From NCBI GenBank assembly GCA_019038645.1, contig JAHOYT010000074.1, positions 1-39,520 of the forward strand: a DNA stretch of 39,520 nt. Direction: 5' to 3'. Positions 38,049 to 39,520 of this stretch are shown piece after piece (positions within the stretch are counted from its first letter, which is position 1; the number at the start of each line of letters is the position of its first letter). The DNA comes from Bacteroidales bacterium. Its GTDB lineage: Bacteria > Bacteroidota > Bacteroidia > Bacteroidales > UBA12077. The notes beneath the pieces are model-generated. The model searched no databases, had not been told where the DNA came from, and saw only the letters and a list, made by a program, of their open reading frames with translations. A program made the position numbers and the translations under genes.

Positions 38049-38060
38049 AAGGAGGTTATT
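38049..38060 (+). promoter_or_regulatory. Strong Shine-Dalgarno AAGGAGG before the surface-protein gene
   Basis: AAGGAGG (38049-38055) lies 5 nt before the ATG at 38061. It is fully complementary to the 16S anti-Shine-Dalgarno. I noticed no comparable site before the other starts examined in this window, as expected for Bacteroidota, so it fixes this start and suggests strong translation or a foreign origin. Confidence 0.7.
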
Positions 38061-39520
38061 ATGGATACAAAAGTTAAAACAAGTTCGGGAGCACCTAGAA
38101 TAACTAGGTGGATTGAAAGACAAACAAGTATCTCTCAAATAAAAATTGCATTAATACTGATTATCCTGTTCTCGGTGCTGGGAGGGCAAAAGATACTTGC
38201 CCAGGGAGTTGGAATTAGCGAAACTACAATTGTTCCGCATGCTACTGCTATTCTTGAGTTAAGTCATACAGCAGGTACATTTAAAGGATTTTTAGCTCCG
38301 CGACTAACTACAGCTCAAAGAACGAGTATAGCAGGTCCTGCAACGGGTTTGTTAGTTTACGATACTGATACAAAATCTTTCTGGTATTTCGATGTTACCT
38401 GGATTTCTGTTGCTGCGAGTCCATTCGGTACTTCAAATCAAGTTCTTGGTATGAATGCTGCAGGAACGGCAAATGAGTATAAAACGCTTAATGAAACAGC
38501 AAATCAAATCTCTATTGCTCATGCAGCAGGTAATGTAACTTTCTCAACTCCACAAGATATTCATATTGGAGCAACACCAACATTTACTGGATTAACACTA
38601 AGCGGATTATCTCCTAACGCAGGTGTGTATACCAATGGTACTAGTATTTTGACTTCTACTCCTCCAACCTCTGGAACTATAGGATATTGGGACCGCACAG
38701 GCACTACACTTTCTCCTGTAACTGCTGGTGATAATATAACTACAGCAGGAAATCTTGATGTGGATGGTGCAACAACATTAGACGGAACAGAGATTGATAC
38801 CGATGATGCGAACTTTAATGTGATTGGTGCAAATCAGGTAAATCTTAATAATACACTTGGATTACAGGTAGCAAACGCTACTGACCTGAATGGTACTTTA
38901 GATGTGGCCGGAGTTACTGACTTAGCTGCTACCGGTCTTGCTACAAATGTAAGAGGCGAACTAAACGTTGCGGAACAAGCAACATTTACTGAAAATATTG
39001 ATGCTAACAATGGTATTGATGTATTATCCGGAAATCTAAATGTTACTGCAAATACAAATCTTACAGGAAATCTTGATGTGGATGGTGCAACTACTTTAGA
39101 TCAAACCGCAATAGTTACCGATGGTGGAACCTTTGATGTAACAGGTACCGGTACTACTAATATTGGTGCTACTGATAATGATGTAAGCATAACAACAGCT
39201 TCAACCGGTGATATTAACATCACAGCTGCTGATAATTTAAACCTAACTGGTACAACTGTGACCGTTTCCGGTACATTCTCTCCTGATAATCTTGATGTGG
39301 ATGGTGCAACAACATTAGACGGAACAGAGATTGATACCGATGATGCGAACTTTAATGTGATTGGTGCAAATCAGGTAAATCTTAATAATACACTTGGATT
39401 ACAGGTAGCAAACGCTACTGACCTGAATGGTACTTTAGATGTGGCCGGAGTTACTGACTTAGCTGCTACCGGTCTTGCTACAAATGTAAGAGGCGAACTA
39501 AACGTTGCGGAACAAGCAAC
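38061..39520 (+). CDS. Large repetitive secreted surface protein, 3' end beyond the window
   Basis: The frame is open for 486 codons from ATG 38061 to the window edge. An extended N-region (about 28 residues) precedes a hydrophobic signal and a likely cleavage after KILAQ. Residues about 55-115 have the layout ATAILELSHTAGTFKGFLAPR, LTTAQR, GLLVYDTDTKSFWYFD and TWISV, which is common at the start of Bacteroidota surface or tail-fibre-like proteins. From about residue 230 short beta-strand repeats such as NLDVDGATTLDG, FNVTG and VNLNNTLGL follow. A unit of 179 codons begins to repeat: 38751-38983 is base-identical to 39288-39520. Related proteins often end in a chaperone-of-endosialidase or type IX sorting domain, but that end is not visible here. 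Likely an adhesin or matrix-like fibre. Confidence 0.85.
   Translation, partial: MDTKVKTSSGAPRITRWIERQTSISQIKIALILIILFSVLGGQKILAQGVGISETTIVPHATAILELSHTAGTFKGFLAPRLTTAQRTSIAGPATGLLVYDTDTKSFWYFDVTWISVAASPFGTSNQVLGMNAAGTANEYKTLNETANQISIAHAAGNVTFSTPQDIHIGATPTFTGLTLSGLSPNAGVYTNGTSILTSTPPTSGTIGYWDRTGTTLSPVTAGDNITTAGNLDVDGATTLDGTEIDTDDANFNVIGANQVNLNNTLGLQVANATDLNGTLDVAGVTDLAATGLATNVRGELNVAEQATFTENIDANNGIDVLSGNLNVTANTNLTGNLDVDGATTLDQTAIVTDGGTFDVTGTGTTNIGATDNDVSITTASTGDINITAADNLNLTGTTVTVSGTFSPDNLDVDGATTLDGTEIDTDDANFNVIGANQVNLNNTLGLQVANATDLNGTLDVAGVTDLAATGLATNVRGELNVAEQA
38751..38983 (+). repeat. In-frame direct repeat, copy 1 (period 537 bp)
   Basis: These 233 bp are identical, base for base as I read them, to 39288-39520. 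The offset is 537 bp (179 codons), so the reading frame is kept. A shorter related copy, beginning GGAAATCTTGATGTGGATGG, lies near 39066. Confidence 0.95.
39288..39520 (+). repeat. In-frame direct repeat, copy 2 (cut by window end)
   Basis: Second copy of the 537-bp-period unit, identical to 38751-38983 up to the edge of the window. The repeat probably continues beyond it. Confidence 0.95.

Larger units (their letters stand above)
37426..38060. other. Long leader/intergenic region before the surface-protein gene
   Basis: The 660-bp gap between pyrH and the surface-protein gene carries no convincing gene. A GTG-started frame of 71 codons (37819-38034) has no recognisable domain and AT-driven composition. 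A clear hairpin TGTTCGA-TTCAT-TCGAACA lies at 37788-37806. No exact Bacteroidota promoter was found on the plus strand. The region is likely an unusually long 5' untranslated leader plus promoter. Confidence 0.5.

Noticed and set aside
38751-39520. CRISPR or other short-spacer array
   Set aside because: The repeats are long, in frame and coding, without regular spacers.

Overview
The window is chromosomal DNA of an AT-rich Bacteroidota bacterium, probably of the Bacteroidales/Marinilabiliales side, though the genus cannot be told from sequence alone. The evidence is: Bacteroidota-type promoters (TTG, 19-21 nt, TAnnTTTG) before tRNA-Leu, sdhCAB and dxs; almost no Shine-Dalgarno sequences; a B-type succinate dehydrogenase/fumarate reductase with a single cytochrome b subunit; a two-subunit methylmalonyl-CoA mutase; and lipoproteins with short Bacteroidota-style signals. 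Most of the window is core metabolism and housekeeping, with several islands of sensing or surface genes.

Layout. 1-4.6 kb: methylmalonyl-CoA mutase mutA-mutB (minus), split by a small four-helix-bundle gene that looks like an inserted cassette. 4.8-9 kb: a lipoprotein serpin, a PiT-family permease and a NarL-type two-component pair (all minus). 9.2-12 kb: a tRNA-dihydrouridine synthase (minus), a CPBP membrane protease (plus) and an unknown protein (minus). 12.3-18.7 kb: sdhC-sdhA-sdhB (minus) between two aminopeptidase P paralogues (plus). 18.8-22.4 kb: a SpoIIAA/STAS-like protein coupled to an alpha/beta hydrolase, then a Cache-HAMP-GAF-PAS sensor interrupted by one in-frame TGA at a Trp position. 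22.5-27.5 kb (minus): a Spy/CpxP-like protein with a Gly/Tyr/Arg tail, an S41 protease with a dCMP deaminase, tRNA-Leu(CAA) and dxs. 27.7-29.8 kb (plus): an OmpA-family lipoprotein and a radical SAM/SPASM protein. 29.9-35.9 kb (plus): a tight four-gene operon of TonB-dependent receptor, lipoprotein ligand-binding protein, YfiR-like protein and CHASE8-type hybrid histidine kinase. 36.0-37.4 kb (minus): frr and pyrH. 38.06 kb to the end: the start of a large repetitive secreted surface protein that runs off the window.

The best candidate for a little-described system is the 29.9-35.9 kb operon. It looks like a trans-envelope sensory relay: outer-membrane receptor, ligand-binding lipoprotein, periplasmic YfiR-like regulator and CHASE8 kinase. 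It resembles the YfiBNR/TpbB systems, but the diguanylate cyclase output is replaced by a phosphorelay. The other items most worth a look are the nonsense codon in the Cache/GAF/PAS gene, the cassette inside the mut operon, and the surface gene with nucleotide-identical in-frame repeats and a rare strong Shine-Dalgarno.
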